64,000 nt of DNA from Verrucomicrobiota bacterium (lineage in GTDB: Bacteria; Verrucomicrobiota; Verrucomicrobiia; Limisphaerales; PALSA-1396). The translations under genes and the position numbers were made by a program. Under the pieces are notes generated by a model, which searched no databases, was not told the origin of the DNA, and saw only the letters and a list, made by a program, of their open reading frames with translations. Positions 34,073-41,888 of this stretch are shown in pieces. Location: NCBI GenBank assembly GCA_016200005.1, contig JACQFP010000020.1, positions 62,001 through 126,000 of the forward strand. The letters run 5' to 3'. Each line of letters begins with the position of its first letter. Position 1 is the stretch's first letter.

Positions 34073-34657
34073 TCAATCCTTGGTCCCGCCGGACTGGGTG
34101 GCCACGAAGTCGCGTTCGCGCTCCCGCACGACCAGCACGGGGCAACCGGCGTGGCGGACGACCCGTTCGGCCGTGCTGCCGAGGAACACATGGGCCAAAC
34201 CCGTACGGCCGTGCGTAGCGAGGATCACCAGGTCCACGTCCAGTTCCTTTACCGCTTTGATGATTTCCATATAGGGCGTGCCCACACGCACGGCGATCTC
34301 CGATGAAACTTCGCCGGCAACCTTGCGTTGAAGCGTTTTCAACTCCTTTTCGCCTGACCCTCGCATCTGGCTCTGAAGGAGTCCAATATCAATGGTCGGC
34401 ATTTCTGGCACAGGCACATAAGGCTGCACCACATGGAGTAAGATTAATTCCGCATCGAACTGTCTGGCGAACGGTATGGCATAGTGCAGCGCTTTGTTTG
34501 AGCAATCCGAAAAGTCCACCGGGACGAGAATCTTCTTCAATTTGAAAACCGGCAGCGCCGCCGTTTCCTTTTCCGCGGATGTGACTGGCAGTTGCGCTTC
34601 CTTGGGGCCCAGTTCGACGAGGACCCCGCCCGATTTGGTGGTTGGTTTGAATTTCAT
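34073..34657 (-). CDS. Single-domain universal stress protein
   Basis: 194 residues: an N-terminal extension of about 40 residues (KFKPTTKSGGVLVEL), then one UspA fold from LKKILVPVDFSDCSNKALHY to HGRTGLAHVFLGSTAERVVR and CPVLVVRERERDF. The ATP-binding glycines are intact. ATG 34657 is chosen because upstream codons look non-coding and overlap the CBM48 gene in another frame. It is second in the operon CBM48-USP-cNMP-USP. Confidence 0.9.
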   Translation of the reverse strand: MKFKPTTKSGGVLVELGPKEAQLPVTSAEKETAALPVFKLKKILVPVDFSDCSNKALHYAIPFARQFDAELILLHVVQPYVPVPEMPTIDIGLLQSQMRGSGEKELKTLQRKVAGEVSSEIAVRVGTPYMEIIKAVKELDVDLVILATHGRTGLAHVFLGSTAERVVRHAGCPVLVVRERERDFVATQSGGTKD

Positions 34658-34686
34658 GGTTTTATTGGTGGTTGATGGTTTCCGGT

Positions 34687-35004
34687 TTAGGCCGGGACAG
34701 TCAGGACTGAGTTCCGCCCACCGAATGGATTGGGCGCGCAGTTGTGACAAGCCGGGTCTTCCATCCATTGGCCGTCCACGACCAGCCGATACTCGTAAGT
34801 ACCGGGTGTCAGCGTCAGGTCTTTTGCCCAACGGCCATTGCCGATGTTGAACATCTCGGTAATCGTTGGATGCCAGTCGTTGAACTGCCCGGCGATGTAC
34901 ACCGACGTTGCCTGCGGGTTCACGTACTCGATCCGCGTCAATCGTGTCGCGTTGCGCGGATGGGTGAACTTGCTGTTTGTTCTCTTTGCCAGCGTTGTCT
35001 TCAC
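34687..35004 (-). CDS. Stand-alone glycogen-binding (CBM48/AMPK-type) protein
   Basis: 105 residues nearly all one carbohydrate-binding module: RIEYVNPQATSVYIAGQFND, WHPTITEMF, GRWAKDLTLTPGTYEYRLVV, DGQWMEDPACHNCAPNPFGG. Tryptophans in FNDW and GRW line the sugar site in AMPK-beta/isoamylase modules. There is no catalytic domain. Such proteins in stress gene sets may anchor partners to glycogen. It is the first gene of a USP operon, 63 bp after an operator-like site. Confidence 0.88.
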   Translation of the reverse strand: MKTTLAKRTNSKFTHPRNATRLTRIEYVNPQATSVYIAGQFNDWHPTITEMFNIGNGRWAKDLTLTPGTYEYRLVVDGQWMEDPACHNCAPNPFGGRNSVLTVPA

Positions 35005-35357
35005 AGTCTGTTCCTTCAGGTTTCCATTTTAAGAGACACGAGAACTGGCCTGGTCGCTCATCCGAAATTGGCAAACCCTTTCCATCGATTGCTCGCGAAT
35101 GAGCCACACGTCGGTATTGTTCAAGTCACCCATCCCAGCGTTTGATGCTCAGGGTGCGATCGGGGCGGATGTTGTGCCGAGGCATTCATTGACCCTCTGG
35201 GCGATCATCTCCCGGCGTTTGGAAAGGAAGGCTTTGTAGCTCTCCACCCCCCAGCAACCCAGGGTCGGTGAGTATGCACTGCGTCTCAAATGGGGAAACT
35301 CCGGATTTTGCAATCAGCACGGGAAAATAACCATTCCCAAGAACGGACGCCCTCGTG
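35005..35357. other. Intergenic region upstream of the CBM48-USP operon
   Basis: Apart from the operator-like site at 35057-35090 and the probable promoter for the minus-strand operon, I see nothing recognisable here. It lies at the border between the stress island and the defence islet. Confidence 0.45.
35057..35090 (-). promoter_or_regulatory. Candidate stress-island operator G (moderate match)
   Basis: On the minus strand ATCGATGGAAAGGGTTTGCC is followed by AATTTCGGATGAG. The second half-site and the downstream TCGGATGAG match the ppsA copy (TTTGGCAACATCGGATAAG). The A-tract is replaced by GGAAAGGG and the first half-site is poor. Sense orientation; 63 bp before the CBM48 gene ATG. Confidence 0.5.
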
Positions 35358-35702
35358 TCATTTGGCAGGAGATGTCCGCTCGTCCCAAGTCAAACTCGGG
35401 CCGTCAAGCGACAACGAAAGATGATTGAGAATGTTGCGGCCCAAAATGCCGCATTCGTGATCGCTCAACAGGAAGCGGCCTCGGAAGGTTCGCCCGAGAA
35501 AGACCAGATCGAGATGCACGGCTTGCGCCAAACTTCTGTTTCCGTCGAACCCCATCAATTCATGAACCCCGGCTGGGTCAATTGAAACTCCGAGCGGGCG
35601 AACGGCCTGCCTTGGGACGAGCGACATATCGGCACCCGAATCCAGCAACATCGGCACGTCTGACGCGCTTGCGGCGGTCGCGATATTGCGAAACGTGACC
35701 AA
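35358..35702 (-). CDS. Retropepsin-like aspartic protease domain protein
   Basis: 114 or more residues with the aspartic protease motif VPMLLDSGADMSLVPRQAVR (D-S-G-A) near the N-terminus and GILGRNILNHLSLSLDG near the C-terminus, as in single-domain bacterial retropepsins that act as dimers. No ATG is in frame near the expected start; the frame opens at TTG 35702 but could extend further (IRFTPPAPLALVTFRN overlaps the upstream gene). Expression by coupling to the upstream gene is likely. Target unknown. Confidence 0.65.
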   Translation of the reverse strand: MVTFRNIATAASASDVPMLLDSGADMSLVPRQAVRPLGVSIDPAGVHELMGFDGNRSLAQAVHLDLVFLGRTFRGRFLLSDHECGILGRNILNHLSLSLDGPSLTWDERTSPAK

Positions 35703-35736
35703 CGCCAGCGGCGCGGGCGGCGTGAACCGAATGGCG

Positions 35737-35952
35737 TCATACGCCGGTATTTGGCGCTTCTTGAATCACTTGCATTTTGAAAGCGATGGCTTCTTCCGGG
35801 TGCGCGAGACGAGGACTGGCCATGAAAGCTGGCGGCGGCACAGCACCGTTGGGGATGATTACATAGACCTTCGCCTTCTCCGGCAGACAAATATCGGCCG
35901 CCAAACGAATCTGTCCGTTTTCGACTACGCCTTCAAATGTCGTCACGCTCAT
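35737..35952 (-). CDS. Small protein, AF2212/DUF104-like start
   Basis: 71 residues. The beginning (VTTFEGVVENGQIRLAADIC then LPEKAKVYVIIP) resembles the short beta-rich antitoxin-like AF2212/DUF104 group. It overlaps or abuts the retropepsin-like gene, and that pairing recurs in many genomes. Together they could form a two-gene unit, but no toxin is recognisable. Confidence 0.5.
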   Translation of the reverse strand: MSVTTFEGVVENGQIRLAADICLPEKAKVYVIIPNGAVPPPAFMASPRLAHPEEAIAFKMQVIQEAPNTGV

Positions 35953-36114
35953 GGCAACTTTCGCTTGTCCTTGATTGGAGGAACGGCATCCTCAACCGGT
36001 CGTGCCTGCGGGACCAAGCTGCAGCTAGTTTAGCCTTCCGCTTCTCGACGGCAAGGACGCATTTTTCTCCGCGCCAGCCGAATTGAATCTGCGAACGGCT
36101 GGTAACGACTCCTT

Positions 36115-36285
36115 TCAGATGTTCCGGTCGCTGATCAGGCCCAGTTCCTCAGCCTTGCGGCGCAACTGCTGTTTTCGTTCGCCCGCCGGATGACCCAGCC
36201 GATTGTTGACACAGCCGGTCAGCAAATCCGTGAGTTGAAGCAAATCGTCCGACTTGGAATCCAGAGGCTCGACCTGCTTCAACAC
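36115..36285 (-). pseudogene. C-terminal scrap of a DUF3800 protein
   Basis: About 55 residues: VEPLDSKSDDLLQLTDLLTG then CVNNRLGHPAGERKQQLRRK. DUF3800 proteins end with a segment of this kind (D-S-K-x-D-x-L-Q-x-x-D). The rest of the roughly 250-residue protein, including its N-terminal Asp, is gone. It directly follows the HsdM scrap, so two defence-associated genes were joined by deletion. Confidence 0.55.
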
Positions 36286-36350
36286 GCGCCGTGGAGCAGC
36301 ATGTTGCAGTAGTTCCAGAGCTTCTGAACGAGTTGCTGCGGGTTGCTCAT
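36279..36350 (-). pseudogene. N-terminal scrap of a type I methyltransferase (HsdM)
   Basis: From ATG 36350 the frame reads SNPQQLVQKLWNYCNMLLHG and stops after 23 codons. The phrase QQLVQKLWNYCN is the typical first line of HsdM subunits (about 500 residues). With the HsdS tail at 38250-38420 it marks the edges of a former type I restriction locus into which, or next to which, the Thoeris genes were carried. Confidence 0.6.
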
Positions 36351-36370
36351 TTTGTAAATGCTGAAGCGGG

Positions 36371-36814
36371 CTAGTGCCCCGCCGTCTTCGCGGCTTCCTC
36401 AATCCACCGCTCCAAGGCCTCCTTGGTAGTATACTTGTATGCTTTGTAGCCGTTGGATTCGATTCCGTCAGGAATTCTGCCCGGAGACCCGGTTTCGTTG
36501 GCCTGGTCTTTGAGCTCGTGGATCTGCACGGCAACTAGCCCATTGCCTCGCTCAATCGACTTTTCGATTTCGTATTTAATAAACTTTCTGTCCGCTGTGC
36601 CGGAAGTTACGAAGACCACCGTTACCGAAGTGTTTTCAAGGGCCGCATCAATCATCTTTTTTATGTTTGCGTCACCCTTCTTTTTCGCTTCCTCCCAAAG
36701 AGAGCCATCGTGGAATCCGGCCGCTGCACCACCAATCACGTTGGGCATGCTGCGAATCTGGTTGACCCGCCAGACGTGGCGGTAATCGAAGCTGAAGAAT
36801 ACTCGTCGTGCCAT
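36371..36814 (-). CDS. thsB: Thoeris TIR-domain protein ThsB
   Basis: 147 residues of the DUF1863/TIR-like fold: ARRVFFSFDYRHVWRVNQIR (first strand, FxSFxY motif), then SVTVVFVTSGTADRKFIKYE and IEKSIERGNGLVAVQIHEL, with the conserved Glu in the KYEIEKS helix. In Thoeris, ThsB senses phage infection and makes an NAD-derived cyclic signal that activates ThsA. Its start is 2 bp after the thsA stop, and thsA is directly upstream. Length matches single-TIR ThsB proteins. Confidence 0.9.
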   Translation of the reverse strand: MARRVFFSFDYRHVWRVNQIRSMPNVIGGAAAGFHDGSLWEEAKKKGDANIKKMIDAALENTSVTVVFVTSGTADRKFIKYEIEKSIERGNGLVAVQIHELKDQANETGSPGRIPDGIESNGYKAYKYTTKEALERWIEEAAKTAGH

Positions 36815-36816
36815 AT

Positions 36817-38253
36817 TTAGTTCTCCTGTAGTTTTTGTATCAGTTTGTTTGTTGTGGTTAAGAGCTCATCCAAGTTGTCGGACTTTGTGCCCAACTTCTC
36901 GAAAAGCTCCCGAAATGAACGGTGAGCGGATGGATAGAATGAATCAAAGTCTGCGAGCACTTGCTTCCACAGAGCCTCCGCAACATAGCCTGTGCAGCCG
37001 ATCGGCAGAGGCTTAACTCCCGCTTCGCATGCGATTCGGAATTCCTCTTGAATGCCCCCCGAAGGGACGACCTTTCCGTCAACGAGCTTGTTTCCGAAAA
37101 CGTAGATTGCAATGCCGGAGGAACTGGCCATAGATCGGCGATACGCTGTCCAACGTGCCGCGAGGTCACCGCCGCCGGTGGCAATTTGAGGAAAGGGCCG
37201 CATGACGAGTTGTTCTTCGGAAACGGATTTCCCATGTGCCTCGATGGAAGCGAGTGCGCCGTTGATGACAGCACTACCAACTCCTAAGCCGAACCCGGTG
37301 ATGATTCGATTTCCGCTCGACACAATCTGGTAGCTGAGTTTGTGCAAAAACTCATTCGCCTGCCCCTGTGTCCAAACGCCGTAGTCGTGGGCCGCACCGG
37401 ACAGAAGAATCGACGTGCGTTTATAGCGGTTTTCGATCCTTTGCAGGATGTTTGTAATTTCTTGGTAATCGGAGACAAAGACGGTCTGTATTCCGAATCG
37501 CTTCAAGTCCTTGATGAAGTATTCTTGCTTCAGTCGCCTGGCTTCAAATGCTTCAGGGGTTTCGCCTTCGCTTTTTGCGACTTTGCGCAGAATGCAATAA
37601 TGGAGGCGCTGGTGCTTCTCGTATGTCGCGCGAACGCGGCTGAGAATGTAGTCAATGTTCGGGTCGGTGAAGCTGAAGCCGAGGAACAAGAATGTTTTTG
37701 AAATTAGATCCCCTTTGAGAGCGGAAATGAAAAAACCCATTTTGAGTGGATACTTTTCGTAGTCGTCCTTGGTGATGACCACTTCCGTGGGGTGGTCGAT
37801 GTCTCCGTGCATTTTGTAAACCACCGCATCACGCTCAGGCCTCGTGACTGTCAATTGCTCCATCGTGTATTTAACGTCGGGGACTTTTCTTGCATTCGTC
37901 AAAGCTGTCTCGATTAACTTGTCGTAATTGGTGGTCCAATATGTGTGGATAGGAAGACGTGCGAGGATTTCGAGATTCGCAGGCGGAGTCTTCGTTTCCG
38001 CAAAATGATTAAAAACAGTTTGCGTCAGGCGATTCCGAGTCTGTTTCTCATTGCAGTGATACTGCGCGAGAGTCACGTAGTCTGTTTCAATCTCGGGATC
38101 AAGGCCGAGATCGCTGATGATTTCTCTGAGTAGCCCCTTCCAGTCCACGAAGCCCGCTGGAATTGAAAGGCCCGCTCCGGCGAAGATCGCCGCATTCTTG
38201 CTTCGTATTTCCTTGGTAAAATCACGGATGAATTGTTCTTGTGGTATTGTCAT
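36817..38253 (-). CDS. thsA: Thoeris effector ThsA (SIR2-SLOG)
   Basis: 478 residues. The N-terminal SIR2-like NADase (about 1-280) has NAAIFAGAGLSIPAGFVDWK, THTYWTTNYDKLIE-like ARLPIHTYWTTNYDKLIETA and VVYKMHGDIDHPTEVVITKD (catalytic N and H). The C-terminal SLOG/STALD domain (about 290-460) has SILLSGAAHDYG, IITGFGLGVGSAVINGALA and IYVFGNKLVDGKVVPSGGIQ for sensing the ThsB signal. Activation depletes NAD+ and kills the infected cell. ATG 38253 is chosen over an ATG five codons upstream because it overlaps the preceding stop (ATGA), so translation is coupled to the HsdS-tail frame. Confidence 0.92.
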   Translation of the reverse strand: MTIPQEQFIRDFTKEIRSKNAAIFAGAGLSIPAGFVDWKGLLREIISDLGLDPEIETDYVTLAQYHCNEKQTRNRLTQTVFNHFAETKTPPANLEILARLPIHTYWTTNYDKLIETALTNARKVPDVKYTMEQLTVTRPERDAVVYKMHGDIDHPTEVVITKDDYEKYPLKMGFFISALKGDLISKTFLFLGFSFTDPNIDYILSRVRATYEKHQRLHYCILRKVAKSEGETPEAFEARRLKQEYFIKDLKRFGIQTVFVSDYQEITNILQRIENRYKRTSILLSGAAHDYGVWTQGQANEFLHKLSYQIVSSGNRIITGFGLGVGSAVINGALASIEAHGKSVSEEQLVMRPFPQIATGGGDLAARWTAYRRSMASSSGIAIYVFGNKLVDGKVVPSGGIQEEFRIACEAGVKPLPIGCTGYVAEALWKQVLADFDSFYPSAHRSFRELFEKLGTKSDNLDELLTTTNKLIQKLQEN

Positions 38254-38420
38254 GGCGTCGTGATGCAACCAAGTTTTCCTGTGAATGCTTTCTGCAAAAT
38301 GGACTGGCGCAAAGGCTGCGAACGGGCAGCGTTGGCGCTCACCGCCGCCGTGGCCACCGCGTCAATCTGCTTCACCGTCGCCGCCTGCGGCGATGATTGC
38401 AAAACACCGCACAATTTCAT
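38250..38420 (-). pseudogene. 56-codon HsdS C-terminal remnant bridging two genes
   Basis: An in-frame ATG at 38420 overlaps the stop of the methylase gene, and the stop overlaps the ATG of thsA (ATGA on both sides). The sequence ends SQPLRQSILQKAFTGKLGCI, close to the C-terminal tail of type I specificity subunits (RQSILxxAFxGxL). Only the last conserved helix of HsdS remains. It keeps translational continuity from methylase to thsA, which may be why the frame survived. It is too short to recognise DNA. Confidence 0.6.
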
Positions 38421-39385
38421 TTCAATGCTTTTTTGCTTGTACGCTTGCGTTTCGCCGCAGCCTTGTAGGGCGTTGGCTCTTCACGGAACACACCGCCATC
38501 GTCAACCCAGTCCAAATTCCGCCCAATCAAGAGCTCGTCCATCTCTGCGTGATGCGTGTTTTTCATCGCAACGGGCTTTGTCTCGAAACCATGTCGTTTG
38601 GCGAGGCCGCAAACTTCCTCGGCGTTATCGTAGGTCATCAGGAAGTCGCCACGGAGTTTTTCGCAAAGCGAGAACAACCGTTCATGGTCGATCTCACAAT
38701 GAGTGTAGAGACGCGAGCCCGCGCTCTTACCACCAGCGGTGTACGGAGGATCAATGAAGAACACGGCGCTCCGGTCATTCCGAAAACGTGTGAGTTCTTC
38801 AAAAGCGTCGCCGTGTTTGAATTCGATTCGGTGTGCAACATATCCGATGTTCGTAATCCGCTTGGCGATGGTTTGCGGATACCACCGCGAAAGAATGCCC
38901 TTTCCGTTTTCACCGTTTTTCAGGACACCCGCGCCTTCCGCGAGAATGCCGCCGTGTGCTGTCCTGTTTTTTACGACCGTTTGAAATGCAAGTTCGCGCT
39001 GGGTTTTGGACGTCTTAGCAAACTCTGCCTTGGCTGATTCAACGGTGAGATCAAAAGAGAGGATGCGCTTCGCAAGCCACTCGGCATCACCGCCGAGAAC
39101 TGTTTTCCAGACGGCCGCAATCTGTTGATCGAGTTCTACCATGACAACGCGGTCGGCCAGTTGCTCAAAAGCAGCGGTCAAGCTGATGATTCCGCCGCCA
39201 GCAAATGGCTCAACCAGAACTGCTGGTTGACTTGGCAGGCTCATCATCCAACGGCGGAAAAGAGGCACGAGCCATGTCTTCCCGCCCGGGTAGCGGAATG
39301 GGCTGCGCTGAGGAACAGAAGCGACGTTTACCGGCTTCTCGCGTTCCTCGGTTTCAAATTCTGGCAGTAAGTAAGTCTGCGACAT
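38417..39385 (-). CDS. D12-class (Dam-like) N6-adenine DNA methyltransferase
   Basis: 322 residues. The start region SPFRYPGGKTWLVPLF (G-G-K) and LVEPFAGGGIISLTAAFEQL form the SAM site; VVMVELDQQIAAVWKTVL follows; AVFFIDPPYTAGGKSAGSRL holds the DPPY catalytic motif. A basic tail ends AAKRKRTSKKALK. It lies 3 bp after the NotI-like nuclease gene and probably modifies the same target, although classical NotI-site methylases are of another type. It overlaps the HsdS remnant by 4 bp. Confidence 0.88.
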   Translation of the reverse strand: MSQTYLLPEFETEEREKPVNVASVPQRSPFRYPGGKTWLVPLFRRWMMSLPSQPAVLVEPFAGGGIISLTAAFEQLADRVVMVELDQQIAAVWKTVLGGDAEWLAKRILSFDLTVESAKAEFAKTSKTQRELAFQTVVKNRTAHGGILAEGAGVLKNGENGKGILSRWYPQTIAKRITNIGYVAHRIEFKHGDAFEELTRFRNDRSAVFFIDPPYTAGGKSAGSRLYTHCEIDHERLFSLCEKLRGDFLMTYDNAEEVCGLAKRHGFETKPVAMKNTHHAEMDELLIGRNLDWVDDGGVFREEPTPYKAAAKRKRTSKKALK

Positions 39386-39388
39386 AGC

Positions 39389-40282
39389 TCATTTGCCGAA
39401 AGGATTTTCAAGCGTCCGATTCGTCGGCGGTGTTTCCAGTTTCTCGTCAACTTTTGTCTGAAGTTGGCGTAGGAAATCTTCCATCTTGCCGGGGCGCGAC
39501 TTTGTGATCTGGTTAAGGGCCGGCTCAAACCGAGTGTAAACAGTCCGCTCACGGAACATCTCGTAATGCGCGCCAGCAGTGGTTGGCAGCTTCAAATCAT
39601 AAATCAGCCAAGCGATGTCGGCTTCCGCCTTGGGCACTTCCGGCAACTTGGGCAGCGTATTGAAGAAGCTTTTGTTGAGGGCAACGGCGGTCTTCTTGCT
39701 CCATGCGTTGATGATCCCGCCCTTGAAGATCAACTGTGGAGCAAGACGCTTGCGGGAAGACGACAGGTAGTCAGGTCGCGGATAGTTTTCCTGGGGCGTC
39801 CAATCCATGCCGAAATTTTTCGCCGGAGCTTCCATGTAATGCTCAAACGGGTTCCGCACGTTCCCGGAAATGTAAACGGCCTGCACTTCCAACGCACCGA
39901 AGTCGTAAACCTTGCCCGCTTTGTCGTAAGCACAGACCACAATATCAATGTTGCCGGCTGAACCGCCGTCGGCATCTTTCAGGCGAACTTCTGTCAGCGT
40001 TGTCCAAGTCGCGTTAGCAGGAAAAAAGAATTCGGCAGCGTCGTCTGCGATCATCCAGCTTTGTCTGAAACGAATCGGACACGTGATTACGACTTCGCCG
40101 TCATGAAAAACACTGCAAACACCGAGCGGATTCTGGGCTTTGTCTTTGGTGCAGTTCGGAACTTTGTTGTTGAACGGGCAAAGGCGTTTTGTTCGGTGAC
40201 GGTTCGCGGCGGCGCTCATGTCCGATGTCGGAAAGCCGAAGATTTCTGCGAGAGGGTGTTTGAGTTTAAGGTTTTTGGACAT
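39389..40282 (-). CDS. NotI-family restriction endonuclease
   Basis: 297 residues. The N-terminus LAEIFGFPTSDMS leads into RLCPFNNKVPNCTKDKAQNP and LGVCSVFH, then VITCPIRF. The four cysteines match the iron-binding Cys cluster that defines NotI relatives. The catalytic PD-(D/E)xK variant is visible as GNIDIVVCAY and FGALEVQAVYISG (Asp; Glu-x-Gln). Position between the truncated methyltransferase (12 bp) and the D12 methylase (3 bp) makes a type II system likely. Specificity cannot be read from sequence; an 8-bp GC-rich site is possible by relation to NotI. Confidence 0.8.
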   Translation of the reverse strand: MSKNLKLKHPLAEIFGFPTSDMSAAANRHRTKRLCPFNNKVPNCTKDKAQNPLGVCSVFHDGEVVITCPIRFRQSWMIADDAAEFFFPANATWTTLTEVRLKDADGGSAGNIDIVVCAYDKAGKVYDFGALEVQAVYISGNVRNPFEHYMEAPAKNFGMDWTPQENYPRPDYLSSSRKRLAPQLIFKGGIINAWSKKTAVALNKSFFNTLPKLPEVPKAEADIAWLIYDLKLPTTAGAHYEMFRERTVYTRFEPALNQITKSRPGKMEDFLRQLQTKVDEKLETPPTNRTLENPFGK

Positions 40283-40294
40283 GACGACAAAAGT

Positions 40295-41722
40295 TTATTC
40301 TGAAAAGGACTGGGTTTCGAGAAGTTTACTCGCACCATCCGCTGGCAAGCCTTCGGGCGTGAGCAGGGCGTCGGCAGCGAGAAAGTTTTTGTCGAGATTG
40401 CCGAAAGGCAAAGCCGGTTCGGTGATGTGCAGTTCGTCAATCGCCAGCTTGCGCGCAACCATCATGGTGACTTTGGCGATTTCGACGGCGAAGGGCAGGA
40501 TGTCCAGGCCGTAGAAGTTTTGCGCGCTTAGGAAGCTCAGGCGCATCTGGCCGGGTTCGGCCTGGCTGGCAAACTCCGCCATGCGCTCGTAGATGCGGGC
40601 TTCGAGCCGTTTGAGTTCGCGGTAGGCGAGGTAAAGGAAGTTGCCGCAGCCGCACGCGGGGTCGAGCACGCGGAACTGGTGCATCCGTTGGAGGAGTTCG
40701 CGCAGACGCTTGAGGGTCCGGGCGCCTTCGATCTGTTCGCGCCACGGCTCGACGATGGTCGGGCCGATGATCTTCATGATGTCAATCGGGTGGGTGAACT
40801 GAGCGCCGAAGGCGTGGCGTTCCCCCGCGTCCATCGAATGCTGAAAGAGCGTGCCAAAGACTTCGGGCTGAACTTTTGACCAGTTAAAGCCCGCTGCTTT
40901 GCGGAGCAAGACCAGTTCGCTGTCCTGGATTTCCAAACGCGCGGGCTGGGCAAAGAGTCCGCCGTTGAAATAACTCACGCCTTTGAAACGGCCACCGGCC
41001 TGGGGCGGGTTGGTGTTCATGGCCTCGAACAAGTCGCCAATGAGGTCGTAGGTGCTCGCGGGCGTGCTGCAATCTTCCAGAACTTGCGTGACAAAATACT
41101 TGGGCAGCAAATCAATGTCTTCGGCGAAGAGGGCCACGAGCATTTGCAGGGTAAAACGCTGCGCCATCGGTTGCGGCACGCCGCGCTTGACAAGTTTGCG
41201 GAAACAGTCGGCGAGACAATCGGCGGCCTGCCGGGTGACAATTTCACGGTCGTTGTCGAAGCTCGGCTTCGGTGAACCGGGCGCGAGAAACGCCAGCGGC
41301 CCCCAGCGCTCCGGCAAATCTTTCAGCGCGACGGTGTCTTTGGGCGTGTCGAGGTCGGTGTCGAAATCGTAAATGCGGAACTCGTCGAAGTTGCAGAGCA
41401 CGACGTAGCGCGGGCGATTGGGCACGAGGCGCGTCCAGTAATCGAAAGCCTGGCGGTAATGCTTCTGCAAGTCCGTGCCGCGCTTTTTCATTTCGATGAG
41501 CACGACGGGTTTCCAGACGTAATCGGCGAAGGCGGTGCCGCCACCATCTTCATCGGCTTTGCGGATGCGGAATTCGGCAGTGCCGCCCACGTCCAGACAC
41601 CCGGATTGGCCAAAGGCTTGGAAGAGTCGGTCGAGGAAAATTTGCGCCTGGCCCTTTTCGTCGCCCGTGATGTGGTTCTGCGACCACCCGACAAATTCGG
41701 AGAGTTTTTCCCGGCTCGGCAT
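40295..41722 (-). CDS. Truncated type IIG/MmeI-like DNA methyltransferase (N-terminal half)
   Basis: 475 residues, about half of the usual size. The N-terminal part has a nuclease-like stretch with VVLIEMKKRGTDLQKHYRQA (about residues 71-90), as in Eco57I/MmeI-type enzymes. A helical linker follows, then SAM motif I FRVLDPACGCGNFLYLAYRE (about residue 355) and NFYGLDILPFAVEIAKVTMM. The text ends shortly after NFLAADALLTPEG, just before the NPPF catalytic motif, and the target-recognition domain is missing. No methylation is expected. It is the first gene of the minus-strand defence islet, with the NotI-like gene starting 12 bp after its stop. The sharp end suggests replacement of its C-terminal half. 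Confidence 0.75.
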   Translation of the reverse strand: MPSREKLSEFVGWSQNHITGDEKGQAQIFLDRLFQAFGQSGCLDVGGTAEFRIRKADEDGGGTAFADYVWKPVVLIEMKKRGTDLQKHYRQAFDYWTRLVPNRPRYVVLCNFDEFRIYDFDTDLDTPKDTVALKDLPERWGPLAFLAPGSPKPSFDNDREIVTRQAADCLADCFRKLVKRGVPQPMAQRFTLQMLVALFAEDIDLLPKYFVTQVLEDCSTPASTYDLIGDLFEAMNTNPPQAGGRFKGVSYFNGGLFAQPARLEIQDSELVLLRKAAGFNWSKVQPEVFGTLFQHSMDAGERHAFGAQFTHPIDIMKIIGPTIVEPWREQIEGARTLKRLRELLQRMHQFRVLDPACGCGNFLYLAYRELKRLEARIYERMAEFASQAEPGQMRLSFLSAQNFYGLDILPFAVEIAKVTMMVARKLAIDELHITEPALPFGNLDKNFLAADALLTPEGLPADGASKLLETQSFSE

Positions 41723-41727
41723 GAAGC

Positions 41728-41802
41728 GGTTCTACACGAGGGCCGCCTTGTCAGCAATGCTGAGTTGTTTGGCGGGGGGTTGAGAGGGATTGCTATGCGA
41801 GG
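41728..41802 (+). repeat. Direct repeat bracketing the ABC operon, copy 1
   Basis: GGTTCTACACGAGG, then GTCAGCAATGCTGAGTTGTT, then GGTTGAGAGGGATTGC and GCGAGG. The same order with few changes occurs at 44462-44538. The core TCAGCAATGCTGA is a perfect 13-bp palindrome around a central A. It begins 6 bp upstream of the methyltransferase start codon, in the divergent gap before the ABC genes. Confidence 0.75.
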
Positions 41803-41888
41803 AGCCGAGACGGCGCTCAAGACGGGTGGAAGTTTCGCATTTGCTCCGGCAGGCAATGACAAGTAGCCTGCCGGGCATTGAATACCAC

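Noticed and set aside
35057-35090. Treating site G as equal to the strong operator copies
   Set aside because: Kept as a feature with lower confidence because the first half-site and A-tract are poor, although position and orientation fit.
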